64,000 nucleotides of DNA from assembly GCF_005239225.2 (NCBI RefSeq), contig NC_133295.1, positions 12,772,001 through 12,836,000 on the forward strand, given 5' to 3'. Positions 14,171 through 22,724 of the stretch are shown one piece after another. Below the pieces are notes generated by a model. It saw only the letters and a list, made by a program, of their open reading frames with translations. It was not told the origin of the DNA and ran no database searches. Origin of the DNA: Populus alba. Taxonomy: Eukaryota > Streptophyta > Magnoliopsida > Malpighiales > Salicaceae. Made by a program: the position numbers and the translations under genes. How positions within the stretch are numbered: position 1 is the stretch's first letter; each line of letters opens with the position of its first letter.

Positions 14171-15010
14171 ATGCACCGGTTGGGATCGCTACTCTCTCAT
14201 AAACCTCTCTTAAACCCTCAAGCTCCTCTATACTCACTCATCTCATCCTCCACTTTTAGCTACTCTCCTAATTCCATAGAAATCTTTTATGAACATCTCT
14301 TAAAATCCTGTAATGGGTCATCCTCTCTCAAACAAATTCACTCAGCTCTCACAACCACTGGCCTTATCACTACAAGCCCTCATTTGGGTGGTCAGATTAT
14401 CATCAAATATGCAAAATTTGATGACCTTAATAGGGCAAGATTACTTTTTGATAACATTAATGTATGTTATGATAAACCCACTTCTTTCCTTTGTAATACT
14501 ATGATTAGGGCATATGCAAATGTTGGTCAATGTTTTGAAACGTTAAAGTTGTATTCTTTCATGCGTAAGACTGGCACTTTTGTGAATAATTACACTTACC
14601 CTTTCGTGTTCAAAGCTTGTGCTTTATATTTGTTGGTTCGTGAAGGGAAAGTTGTTCATGGAGATGCTTTAAAAAATGGGTTCGGTTCGGATTTGTATGT
14701 TGAGGCTGGTTTGGTTGACATGTACGCAAAATGTGGCCTTTTTGTTGATTGTCGCAAGATTTTCGACGAAATGTCTACGAAGGATTTAGTTTGCTGGACA
14801 GCAATGATAACTGCTTATGAGCAGGCTGAGAAGCCCGAGGAGGCTCTCGTTTTGTTCAAAAAGATGCAGCAAGAAGAGGGTCTTCTAGCAGATTCGATTG
14901 CTGTAGTGAGTGTTGCATCTGCTGTTGGTCAATTAGGAGATGTTAGGAACGCTCACACAGTGCATGGTTATGCCTTTCGTAAATCGTTGATTGAGGAATT
15001 ATGTGTTGGT
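14171..15010 (+). pseudogene. PPR protein (PLS-DYW class), N-terminal part, interrupted by retrotransposon
   Basis: This is the first 280 codons of an intronless pentatricopeptide-repeat gene, starting at MHRLGSLLSHKPLL (a probable organelle-targeting presequence). PPR/PLS repeats follow (for example TSFLCNTMIRAYANVG, LVDMYAKCG, KDLVCWTAMITAYE). The frame is open to ...EELCVG and then enters the transposon, where TGA follows at once. Skipping 15011-21413 rejoins the frame at NSILAMHTKCG and gives about 716 aa, normal for the family. PPR-DYW proteins act in C-to-U editing of organellar RNA. The allele in this sequence should not make a full-length protein unless the insertion is absent from the other haplotype. 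Confidence 0.92.
15006..15010. repeat. Target-site duplication, left copy (TTGGT)
   Basis: The PPR codons before the insertion end in TTGGT, and TTGGT recurs right after the 3' LTR at 21409-21413. Removing one copy with the element restores the PPR frame. Five bp is the usual Copia target duplication. Confidence 0.95.
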
Positions 15011-15523
15011 TGATGGGGCGGAATCCGGGACCGGTGATGTACTGATCTTTACTCATAGGAGGGTTAAGCACACTGAGACACAATATTTAACGTGGTTCGG
15101 CAAATTGCCTACATCCACGGGAGAGGTTCATTTTATTTAGAGATAGAGAAAGAATATAACACATGGAGGAGGATCACATTCACTCAACTCCCATCTCTCA
15201 TTGCTACATAGGGCAGCAGCTGCTGGTGGCAGCAGGGCTGCTGATGGCAGCCCTTCTCTTTCTTTCTCTCTTCTTCTCTCTACATGTCTCACAACTCTCA
15301 CACTTTGCTCTCTAAGATCATGCCTCTTTTATAGGCATCAATGGCAGCTCCTCTTGCTCCTTTGTCATCAATGGTGGCTGCCAAACTCATCTCTTCTTCA
15401 ACAAAGGTGGCTGCCAACTTCTTCTCTTCTTCAACAATGGTGGCTACCAAAGTCAAGGTTGGTGGTTGCCACCAACAAGCCTCCTTCTTTGACAATGTCA
15501 ACATAATTGGCAATATTCCAACA
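15011..15523 (-). repeat. Inverted LTR-A copy
   Basis: This 513-bp segment is the reverse complement of the other two LTR-A copies. It runs from TGATGGGG (U5 end) to TTCCAACA (U3 end). I count about six substitutions relative to them, all within roughly the first 125 bp (R/U5 side); the U3 part looks identical. On the minus strand a PPT-like purine tract adjoins its U3 end (15524-15535), so it is the 3' LTR of an oppositely oriented copy. Confidence 0.93.
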
Positions 15524-15706
15524 ATCACCCCCTTTGCCATTTATGTGGGCAATTGTCATCTTGCTTCTTCAGCACACGCTCTCTGGAGCGTTCTGAAATG
15601 AGCTCCTTTCATGGCTCTCACACCTTCTCTAAGGTGTCTCCGTTTGTCGTTATGCGCGCCATATTTGAGTCATTGTCAAAGAAATTGTCAATTATGCGCC
15701 ATATAT
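15524..15706 (-). other. Inverted 3' internal tail plus patchwork filler junction
   Basis: 15524-15655 is the reverse complement of the internal sequence next to the 3' LTR (about 20764-20895), with a few substitutions. From about 15654 the homology stops. A 17-nt match to the leader (16460-16476), then CATTGTCAAAGAA from LTR U3, then an ATTGTCAATTATG block like U3, lead into the TGTTGG start of the direct LTR. The junction is therefore built of short copied pieces. Confidence 0.8.
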
Positions 15707-16219
15707 TGTTGGAATATTGCCAATTATGTTGACATTGTCAAAGAAGGAGGCTTGTTGGTGGCAACCACCAACCTTGACTTTGGTAGCCACCATTGTTGAA
15801 GAAGAGAAGAAGTTGGCAGCCACCTTTGTTGAAGAAGAGATGAGTTTGGCAGCCACCATTGATGACAAAGGAGCAAGAGGAGCTGCCATTGATGCCTATA
15901 AAAGAGGCATGATCTTAGAGAGCAAAGTGTGAGAGTTGTGAGACATGTAGAGAGAAGAAGAGAGAAAGAAAGAGAAGGGCTGCCATCAGCAGCCCTGCTG
16001 CCACCAGCAGCTGCTGCCCTATGTAGCAATGAGAGATGGGAGTTGAGTGGATGTGATCCTCCTCCATGTATTGTATTCTTTCTCTATCTCTAAATAAAAT
16101 GAACCTCTCCCGTGGATGTAGGCAATTTGCCGAACCACGTTAAATATTGTGTCTCAGTGTGCTTACCCCTCCGATGAGCAATGATCAGTACATCACCGGT
16201 CCCGGATTCCGCCCCATCA
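15707..16219 (+). repeat. 5' LTR-A (direct)
   Basis: 513 bp, TGTTGG...CCCATCA. A TATA box (TATAAAAG) lies at 15897-15904 and an AATAAA polyadenylation-type signal near 16092. U3 contains three imperfect repeats of a TTGG(T/C)AGCCACC(A/T)TTG(T/A)TGA block. The PBS follows at 16222. No difference from the 20896-21408 copy was seen on reading. Confidence 0.96.
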
Positions 16220-16221
16220 AA

Positions 16222-16233
16222 TGGTATCAGAGC
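16222..16233 (+). other. Primer-binding site (initiator tRNA-Met type)
   Basis: TGGTATCAGAGC lies two bases after the LTR end. It is complementary to the 3' end of plant initiator tRNA-Met, the usual Copia primer. Confidence 0.95.
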
Positions 16234-16823
16234 CCCGTTCGTCGGAAAACAGAAGTGTTTTGGGGTATATCCGAATTTTCAAAATTGTCAAAAACAAGTT
16301 TTGATCATTCCACAGTGTAGAGCTCATCAAGACGAACTCACTGCCGCAAAAATCAGCCAAATCGGAGTTCGGGGTAGCCCACACGCGCCGCCTGAATATT
16401 CAGCCAGATCGCCCACGCGCATACCACGCGCCCCGAGGTTGAAGACGACTGAGCCACACGCGCGCCATATTTGAGTAGCGCCGAGCCGTATACGCCGAGC
16501 CCTAGCCGAGCCGTATACGCCGAGTCCAGCCGAGCCCAGCCGAGCCGTATCTCGCGCCGAGCCGAGCCGCGTTCCAGCCTCAGCCGAGCCGAAGGAATAT
16601 TCCCCAGAATATTCCACAGAATATTCCCAGAATATTCCCGGTTCAACCCAGTGAACCGCCCGCCGTACAGAATTGGTTGTTTGACCGGTTCACCCATTTT
16701 TTGACCCGATTTCAACAAAGTCAGACCGGTTCCCTACTATTTGGACCATTCCGGATCGATCTACAGTGTCCGTTTGTCCAAATTCGGCTCCCAAAGAGGT
16801 GATATAGTCATTCCAAAAGCAAA
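16234..16823 (+). other. Retrotransposon leader with GCCGAG repeats and GAATATTC cluster
   Basis: This is the untranslated leader between PBS and gag. 16480-16590 is a GC-rich low-complexity run of GCCGAGCC/CGTATACGCC units. At 16595-16637 four copies of GAATATTC are spaced 11-12 bp apart. A related GCCGAG-rich leader follows the internal LTR-B (20340-20412), showing the two families share leader ancestry. Confidence 0.8.
16595..16637 (+). promoter_or_regulatory. Four GAATATTC motifs (heat-shock-element-like)
   Basis: GAATATTC occurs at 16595, 16607, 16619 and 16630. Each fits the GAAnnTTC core bound by heat-shock factors. The spacing is 11-12 bp, not a continuous 5-bp register, and the motifs lie downstream of the LTR promoter, so function is uncertain. 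The motif cluster itself is directly visible. Confidence 0.35.
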
Positions 16824-19706
16824 ATGACTACAGAAGGTACACATACACTCATCCCGAAGCTGACTAAAGACAACTATGATAGTTGGTGCATCAGATTGAA
16901 GGCATTTCTTGGGTCACAAGAGTGTTTGGATATTGTACAAACTGGTTATGATGAACCAGAGTCCAAAGAAAGAGAAGATGCTTTACAAGAGGCACAGAAG
17001 CAAGCCTTGAAAGTCAACAGAAAGAAGGACAACAAAGCCAAGACCATCATCTACCAAGGTCTTGATGAAGATACATTCGAGATCATAGCTTCCGCTGAAA
17101 CATCACATGATATATGGGAGGCTCTCCAACAAAAATACAAAGGTGCTGACAGAATCAAGAAGATTCGTCTTCAATCTTTGCAAGGTGAATTTGAGTTATT
17201 ACAAATGAAGTCCTCGGAGTCTATTTCTGATTATCACACAAGGATTATGGTGATAGTCAACCAGATGAGGAGAAATGGAGAAGCCATCATCGATGCTCGA
17301 ATTACTGAAAAAATTTTGAGATCCCTAGATCCAAAATTCGATTTTGTTGTTGTCGCAATTGAAGAGTCCAAAGATGTGGACAAGTTGACAGTAGATGAGC
17401 TTATGAGTTCTTTACAAGCTCATGAGCAGAAGATAGTAAAGCGAAATGGAGATAAGGCCATCGAGCATGCCTTACAAGCAAAGTTGTCCCTCAAGGACAG
17501 ATATGAGCAAGGGGAGACTTCATCAAGTGGCTACACCACTCAAGGAGGAAGTCAATAAACCAGAGGAGGATTCCAGAGATTCCAAGGAAGAGGTTCTTGG
17601 AATACAAGCTTTAGAGGGAGAGGTGGCAGAAACACCACCAGAGGAGGCCGAGGCCAACAAGCATTCACTCCCAGAGGAAGAGGAGGCGGTTACAATAACC
17701 GTGACAAAAGGAATATCAAATGTTATAGTTGCAATCAGTTTGGGCACTATAGCGCTGAATGCCGATGGAAAGCTGCGTTGGAGATACGTGAGCATGCTAA
17801 CTTTGCAGCAAAAGATGACACAGAAGCATCTGCATTACTTGTCCAACAAGGACATGGCGAGAAACAAGAGGAGATATGGTATCTAGATACTGGAGCCAGC
17901 AATCACATGTGCGGCTACCGAGAGTTATTTAGTGATCTAGATGAGACCAAGCAAGGTCTAGTTACTTTTGGAGATACCACAAAGGTTCCATTCAAAGGTA
18001 AAGGCAGCATCCCAATTAAGTTGAAGAACGGCGATTCCAGCTACATCGCCAATGTGTATTATGTCCCAGCCATAAAGCAGAACCTAATCAGCTTAGGTCA
18101 ACTTTTGGAGAGAGGATATACTTTTTACTCGGAGAATTGTCATCTGGCAATTAGAGACAACAATTGGAGATTAATGGCCTGTGTGAAAATGTCCAAGAAT
18201 AGGATGTTTCCTTTGAACATCCAGTATGATGCAGCAAGGTGTTTGAGCGCCATCACCAACAGTGAAGAATGGCTTTGGCACCTAAGGCTTGGACATCTGA
18301 ATTTCACGAGTTTGAAGATGCTAGCAAGCAAGAAGATGGTTAAAGTTTTGCCTCACATTGATCATCCAGAAGAAGTCTGTGAGAGTTGTGTCCTCAGCAA
18401 ACATCACAGATCCAGTTTTGCCAAAGAAGTCAACTGGAGAGCAAAGAGGCCACTGGAGTTAGTACACACAGATGTGTGTGGCCCGATAACGCCTATGTCG
18501 ACTGGACAAAATAGGTACTTCCTCACTTTTACTGATGATTTTAGTAGAAAGACGTGGATATACTTTCTGAAGAGGAAGTCAGAAGTATTCAATTGTTTTA
18601 AAGATTTTAAAGCAATTGTGGAGAAGCAAACTGGTTATACGATCAGAACAGTAAGATCTGATCAAGGAGGAGAATATACAGCAAATGACTTTGAAGCCTA
18701 TTGTACACAACAAGGCATCAGACATCAGACGACGCCAGCTTATACACCACAGTTGAACGGTGTAGCAGAAAGGAAGAATCGCACGATTCTTGACATGGCT
18801 AGAAGTTTGCTCAAAGCAAAGAAGCTGCCTAAGCAATACTGGGCTGAAGCTGTATCATGTGCAGTGTATCTGTTGAATCGCTGCCCAACCAGAAGTTTGC
18901 AAGGAGTCACTCCAGAAGAAGCATGGAGTGGTCACAAACCAAGTGTTACTCATCTACGAGTCTTTGGTTGTGTGGCATATGCAAAGATCCCAGATGCAAG
19001 AAGGAGAAAGCTCGATGATAAGAGCGAGAAATGCATCTTTGTCGGATATGGTGAAAGAAGGATGGGATACAGACTGTATAATCCCATCACGAAGAAGGTG
19101 ATTACAAGTAGAGATGTTATCTTTGAAGAAGATAAATCTTGGGCATGGAATGATGATCAAGAAGCAGTCAGATGGATCAACACTGATTTGATCCTTGAAG
19201 GTGAAGAAGTACCAACAGTACTTATAGAAGAACCGATTGTGCCAGCAGCTGAACCACAAAGTCCGGCACACAGTTTCCCTGTATTCAACAGGAGGAACAC
19301 ACCAGGAGCATCATCATCAACACCACCATCAGCATCCTCATCAGAAGGACCAAGAAGGATGCGGAATCTTGAAGAGTTGTACGACACCACTCAGGTTATA
19401 GAAGATACAACTCTGTTTTGTTTCCATGCAGATAAGGACCCACCAGAAAAGAAGAAAGCAATAGGTGTCAAAAGGGTCTACAAGCAGAGAGAAGGCATTG
19501 AAGAGAGAAGTGTTCATGCTTGGCATGATATCTCTCGATTGAGTTTAAAGGGGAGATTTGTTGAATTAAACTCAACCTCTAGATGGTCAAGGAAGGCAAC
19601 CACCAGCTGCCACCGACCAGCCACTAACCGACCAGCCGCCAGCCACCAGCCGCAGCCGCCAGCCGCCCCCACAGCTGCCACAGCCGCCAGCCGCCTTCAC
19701 ACTTGA
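16824..19706 (+). pseudogene. Copia gag-protease-integrase polyprotein, RT/RNase H deleted
   Basis: One frame runs from ATG 16824 to 19706, broken only by TAA at 17556-17558. Order: gag (UBN2-like; YDSWCIRLKAFLG), an RG-rich tract, a CX2CX4HX4C zinc knuckle ([14 protein letters not shown], about 17717-17760), the protease DTGAS site, a GAG-pre-integrase motif ([10 protein letters not shown]), and the integrase core with [14 protein letters not shown] and [11 protein letters not shown] carrying the catalytic D, D and E. The integrase tail ([17 protein letters not shown]) is followed by only the first residues of reverse transcriptase ([11 protein letters not shown], near 19460-19490). It then jumps to sequence next to PPT-B and runs into LTR-B. 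RT and RNase H are absent, so the element is non-autonomous. Confidence 0.93.
19547..19557 (+). other. Polypurine tract of the internal LTR-B
   Basis: AAAGGGGAGAT lies directly before the TGTTGA start of LTR-B. It is typical of the plus-strand primer site and differs from the outer element's PPT. Confidence 0.85.
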
Positions 19707-19936
19707 AGGTTGAATTTTCTTGTTTTGATTTCGTGTATAAATAGAGTGCCCAGCTTATGTTATATGTGTGGAGAGAATTGAGAGAAACACTAGTAAGAGA
19801 ATAGAGAGAGAGAGAGGGCGTGTAATTGTTAAGCTTTTGTGTTGTATTTGTAAGCTTCGGGTTTGTGTAATAAAACAGTGTGTTTTATCCCCTCTGAGTG
19901 TCTCAAAGCCACCACCAGTGGTTCCTCCCACCAACA
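19559..19936 (+). repeat. Internal LTR-B (second LTR family)
   Basis: 378 bp, TGTTGA...CCAACA. A TATA-like TATAAATAG lies near 19736 and an AATAAAAC signal near 19870. A PPT precedes it and a PBS (TGGTATCAGAGC, 19939-19950) follows, so it is the boundary between the 3' end of one unit and the 5' end of another. It has no sequence similarity to LTR-A that I can see. Confidence 0.88.
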
Positions 19937-19938
19937 AA

Positions 19939-19950
19939 TGGTATCAGAGC
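19939..19950 (+). other. Second primer-binding site
   Basis: TGGTATCAGAGC is again complementary to initiator tRNA-Met, two bases after LTR-B. A PBS downstream of an internal LTR is not expected in a simple element. Confidence 0.93.
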
Positions 19951-20895
19951 TTTTTGGTTTAAAGTGGTGTTTGATCTTTGCTCAAAAATGAAAGTTGTCA
20001 AAATTGTGTTTTGACCATCCCACCGTGTAGAGGAGGACGATACGAAGCCACTGGTGAAAACGGCGTCAAAATCGAACGTCGGACATGGCCGCACTCTCCA
20101 TCACTCTCCGGCAAGGCGTCTACCAACGCGCTCCAACGCGCCCCACGCGTCTTCTTCACCCGGATGAGTTGACCCGACCCATGTGAACAGTAGACATGAA
20201 CAGTGACGTATCATGAACAGTGTCATGCAAAGGATGACGTCATCATGATGCAAGGATGACATCACATACACAGTCAGCAAGTCAATTGACTAGTCAACTA
20301 ACATGTCAGCATAGCAGGACCCACCTGCCATGTCATCAGCCGCGAGCCGAGCCAAGCTGAGCCGAGTGGAGCCGAGCTGAGTTGGAGCCGAGCCGAGTCG
20401 CGAGCCGAGGGATAGGATCCAGTGTAGCTGATCCTACGTGCAACCGGATCTGATAGTGAATCTGAGCCGTTGAGTAGGCCAGAATTGTTTTGATCAAATC
20501 GTAGCCGTCTGAAGTGCGATTTGGACGATTCAAGACATGTTTCCAGCTAATTTGATCATTCCAGATGCAATGGTATGGTCCGATTGTTGAGATTCGAGAC
20601 CGAAAATGACAGTGGTGAATTATTAAAGAGAGATTGTCCGATCAGGAGGCATCTAAAGGTCATCATGGTGGTCGATGGAGATGAAGAAGAAGAAGGTGCA
20701 CATGTTTACCCAATTATATGTGCCAAACTATGAGCCATGATAGGAGCCCTAGTTTAGACCGTCGCATAAGGACAAACGGAGACACCTTAGAGAAGGTGTG
20801 AGAGCCATGAAAAGAGCCCATTTCAGAACGCTCCAGAAAGCGTGTGCTGAAGAAGCAAGATGACAATTGCCCACATAAATGGCAAAGGGGGTGAT
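19951..20895 (+). other. Leader-B and 3' tail of the chimeric element
   Basis: The first part (to about 20600) is a leader related to 16234-16823. It shares AAAATTGTGTTTTGACCATC-like text and a GCCGAG-rich tract, and contains GAACAGTG repeats (20184-20222). The rest has no ORF of note and ends in the outer PPT, GGCAAAGGGGGTGAT (20881-20895). Confidence 0.75.
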
Positions 20896-21408
20896 TGTTG
20901 GAATATTGCCAATTATGTTGACATTGTCAAAGAAGGAGGCTTGTTGGTGGCAACCACCAACCTTGACTTTGGTAGCCACCATTGTTGAAGAAGAGAAGAA
21001 GTTGGCAGCCACCTTTGTTGAAGAAGAGATGAGTTTGGCAGCCACCATTGATGACAAAGGAGCAAGAGGAGCTGCCATTGATGCCTATAAAAGAGGCATG
21101 ATCTTAGAGAGCAAAGTGTGAGAGTTGTGAGACATGTAGAGAGAAGAAGAGAGAAAGAAAGAGAAGGGCTGCCATCAGCAGCCCTGCTGCCACCAGCAGC
21201 TGCTGCCCTATGTAGCAATGAGAGATGGGAGTTGAGTGGATGTGATCCTCCTCCATGTATTGTATTCTTTCTCTATCTCTAAATAAAATGAACCTCTCCC
21301 GTGGATGTAGGCAATTTGCCGAACCACGTTAAATATTGTGTCTCAGTGTGCTTACCCCTCCGATGAGCAATGATCAGTACATCACCGGTCCCGGATTCCG
21401 CCCCATCA
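20896..21408 (+). repeat. 3' LTR-A (direct)
   Basis: 513 bp and, as far as I can read, identical to 15707-16219. TATAAAAG is at 21086-21093. It abuts the C-terminal PPR half across the TTGGT duplication. An ATG at 21336 within it is in frame with the PPR codons. Confidence 0.96.
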
Positions 21409-21413
21409 TTGGT
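21409..21413. repeat. Target-site duplication, right copy (TTGGT)
   Basis: This is the partner of 15006-15010. It directly follows the terminal CCCCATCA of the 3' LTR. Together the two copies show that the whole 15011-21408 segment entered as one integration event, or derives from one without loss of its ends. Confidence 0.95.
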
Positions 21414-22724
21414 AACTCAATTTTAGCTATGCATACAAAATGCGGGAATACAGAAAAGGCACGTTTGGTTTTTGATATGATGATGGAAAGAGATGTTATC
21501 TCATGGAATTCTATGCTTTCTGGTTATACTCAAAATGGGCAAGCCACTGAAGCTCTGTTGCTGTATGATGAGATGCGTGATTCTGATTGTCAGCCTACTC
21601 CTGTTACGGCATTGATCATGGTTTCAGCTTGCGCTTATTTGGGTTTTCGACATCTTGGAAGGAAATTCCATGATTTTATCGTCGATAGCAGAATGGAAAT
21701 TGACACAAATCTTTCAAATGCTCTGATGGACATGTATGCCAAGTGTGGAGACTTGGAAAAGGCGGTGGATTGGTTCAATGGCATTCCCCCCACTGAACGG
21801 AATGCTGGTTCTTGGAATGTATTGATTTCAGGGTATGGCATGCATGGACATGGTAAAGAAGCACTAGAACTCTTTTCAAGAATGCAGGAGGAAGGTGTTG
21901 AGCCAAACCATTTCACTTTCACTTCAATTCTTTCTGCTTGCAGCCATGCAGGCCTCATTGATGAAGGTAGGAAATGTTTTGCAGAAATGAAAAGGCTATC
22001 TGTGACACTGGAGGATAAACACCATGCTTGTGTGGTTGATATGCTTGGCCGAGCTGGGCTCTTGCAGGAAGCATTTGATCTGATTAAGGAAATGCCATCA
22101 CCTCCGAGTGATGGAGTATGGGGTGCTCTACTGCTAGCTTGCAAAATCCATGGGAACATGGAATTAGGGAAAACTGCAGCCAATAATCTACTCCAGCTTG
22201 AGCCAAACCATACAGGATACTATGTGCTAATGTCTAACATATATGCAGCATCAAACAAATGGAAAGAAGTTTGGAAGTTGAGGCAAGATATGAAGAATAA
22301 AGGATTAAAGAAACCTGCAGCCTTTAGTATGATCGAGTATGGTGACGATATTCTTGGGTTCCAAACAGCTGACCAAGAAAATCCATATAGGCACGAAGTT
22401 TACAAAAAAATGGAAAGCCTAGCAATCGAGATGAAGATGGCTGGGTATGTACCAGACCTATCATGTGCTCTCCATGATGTCGAAGAGGAAGACAAGGAGC
22501 GTATGCTAAACTATCACAGCGAGAAGCTAGCTGTAGCTTTTGGTGTTCTGAAGATAGAACCTGGAATCGTAATTCGAGTAACAAAAAATCTTCGTGTTTG
22601 CAATGACTGCCATTCAGCGTTTAAGTATATTTCACACATTTATCAACGAAAGATCATTGTCAGAGATGCAAATCGGTTCCATCACTTCCAGGGAGGTACC
22701 TGCTCATGTAAGGACTACTGGTGA
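21414..22724 (+). pseudogene. PPR-DYW protein, C-terminal part (E/E+ and DYW domains)
   Basis: The reading frame continues from the N-terminal half. It has PLS repeats (RDVISWNSMLSGYTQNG; SWNVLISGYGMHG), an E/E+ region (WGALLLACKIHGN; YVLMSNIYAA) and a full DYW deaminase-like domain. That domain shows the zinc-ligand signatures HSEKLAVAFG and CNDCHSA and ends GTCSCKDYW at the stop. There are no frameshifts, which fits a recent disruption. The 3' LTR directly upstream supplies an in-frame ATG at 21336, so a truncated LTR-initiated protein is conceivable. Confidence 0.92.

Larger units (their letters stand above)
15011..21408 (+). mobile_element. Compound, chimeric Copia-type LTR retrotransposon inserted in the PPR gene
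   Basis: The 6398-bp insertion is bounded by TTGGT duplications. Order: inverted LTR-A (15011-15523), inverted 3' internal tail with PPT (15524-15655), filler (15656-15706), direct LTR-A (15707-16219), PBS, leader, gag-protease-integrase ORF (16824 onward, RT and RNase H missing), PPT-B, LTR-B (19559-19936), a second PBS and leader, tail with PPT-A, and direct LTR-A (20896-21408). The two direct LTR-A copies appear identical over 513 bp, so insertion is recent. Lacking reverse transcriptase, it must have been mobilised in trans. Both outer ends are the U5 end of LTR-A, unlike a standard element. Confidence 0.93.

Noticed and set aside
15201..15506. A 101-aa ORF (MLHRAAAAGGSRAADG...) that occurs three times, also at 15724-16029 and 20913-21218
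   Set aside because: All three lie antisense within LTR-A copies; the repeated protein is a consequence of the LTR being present three times, not a gene family.
16222..16233. Possible tRNA gene fragment
   Set aside because: It is only the 12-nt primer-binding site; no cloverleaf is present. No tRNA gene was recognised in the window.
17446..17886. Overlapping ORF in another frame at the gag zinc-knuckle region, suggesting a frameshift between gag and pol
   Set aside because: The original gag frame continues through the zinc knuckle into protease and integrase with only one TAA, so no frameshift is needed.
15707..21408. Interpretation as a standard LTR element plus an older, separate solo LTR at 15011-15523
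   Set aside because: The TTGGT duplication lies outside the inverted LTR on the left and outside the direct LTR on the right, and no duplication was seen at 15524-15706, so both share one insertion event.
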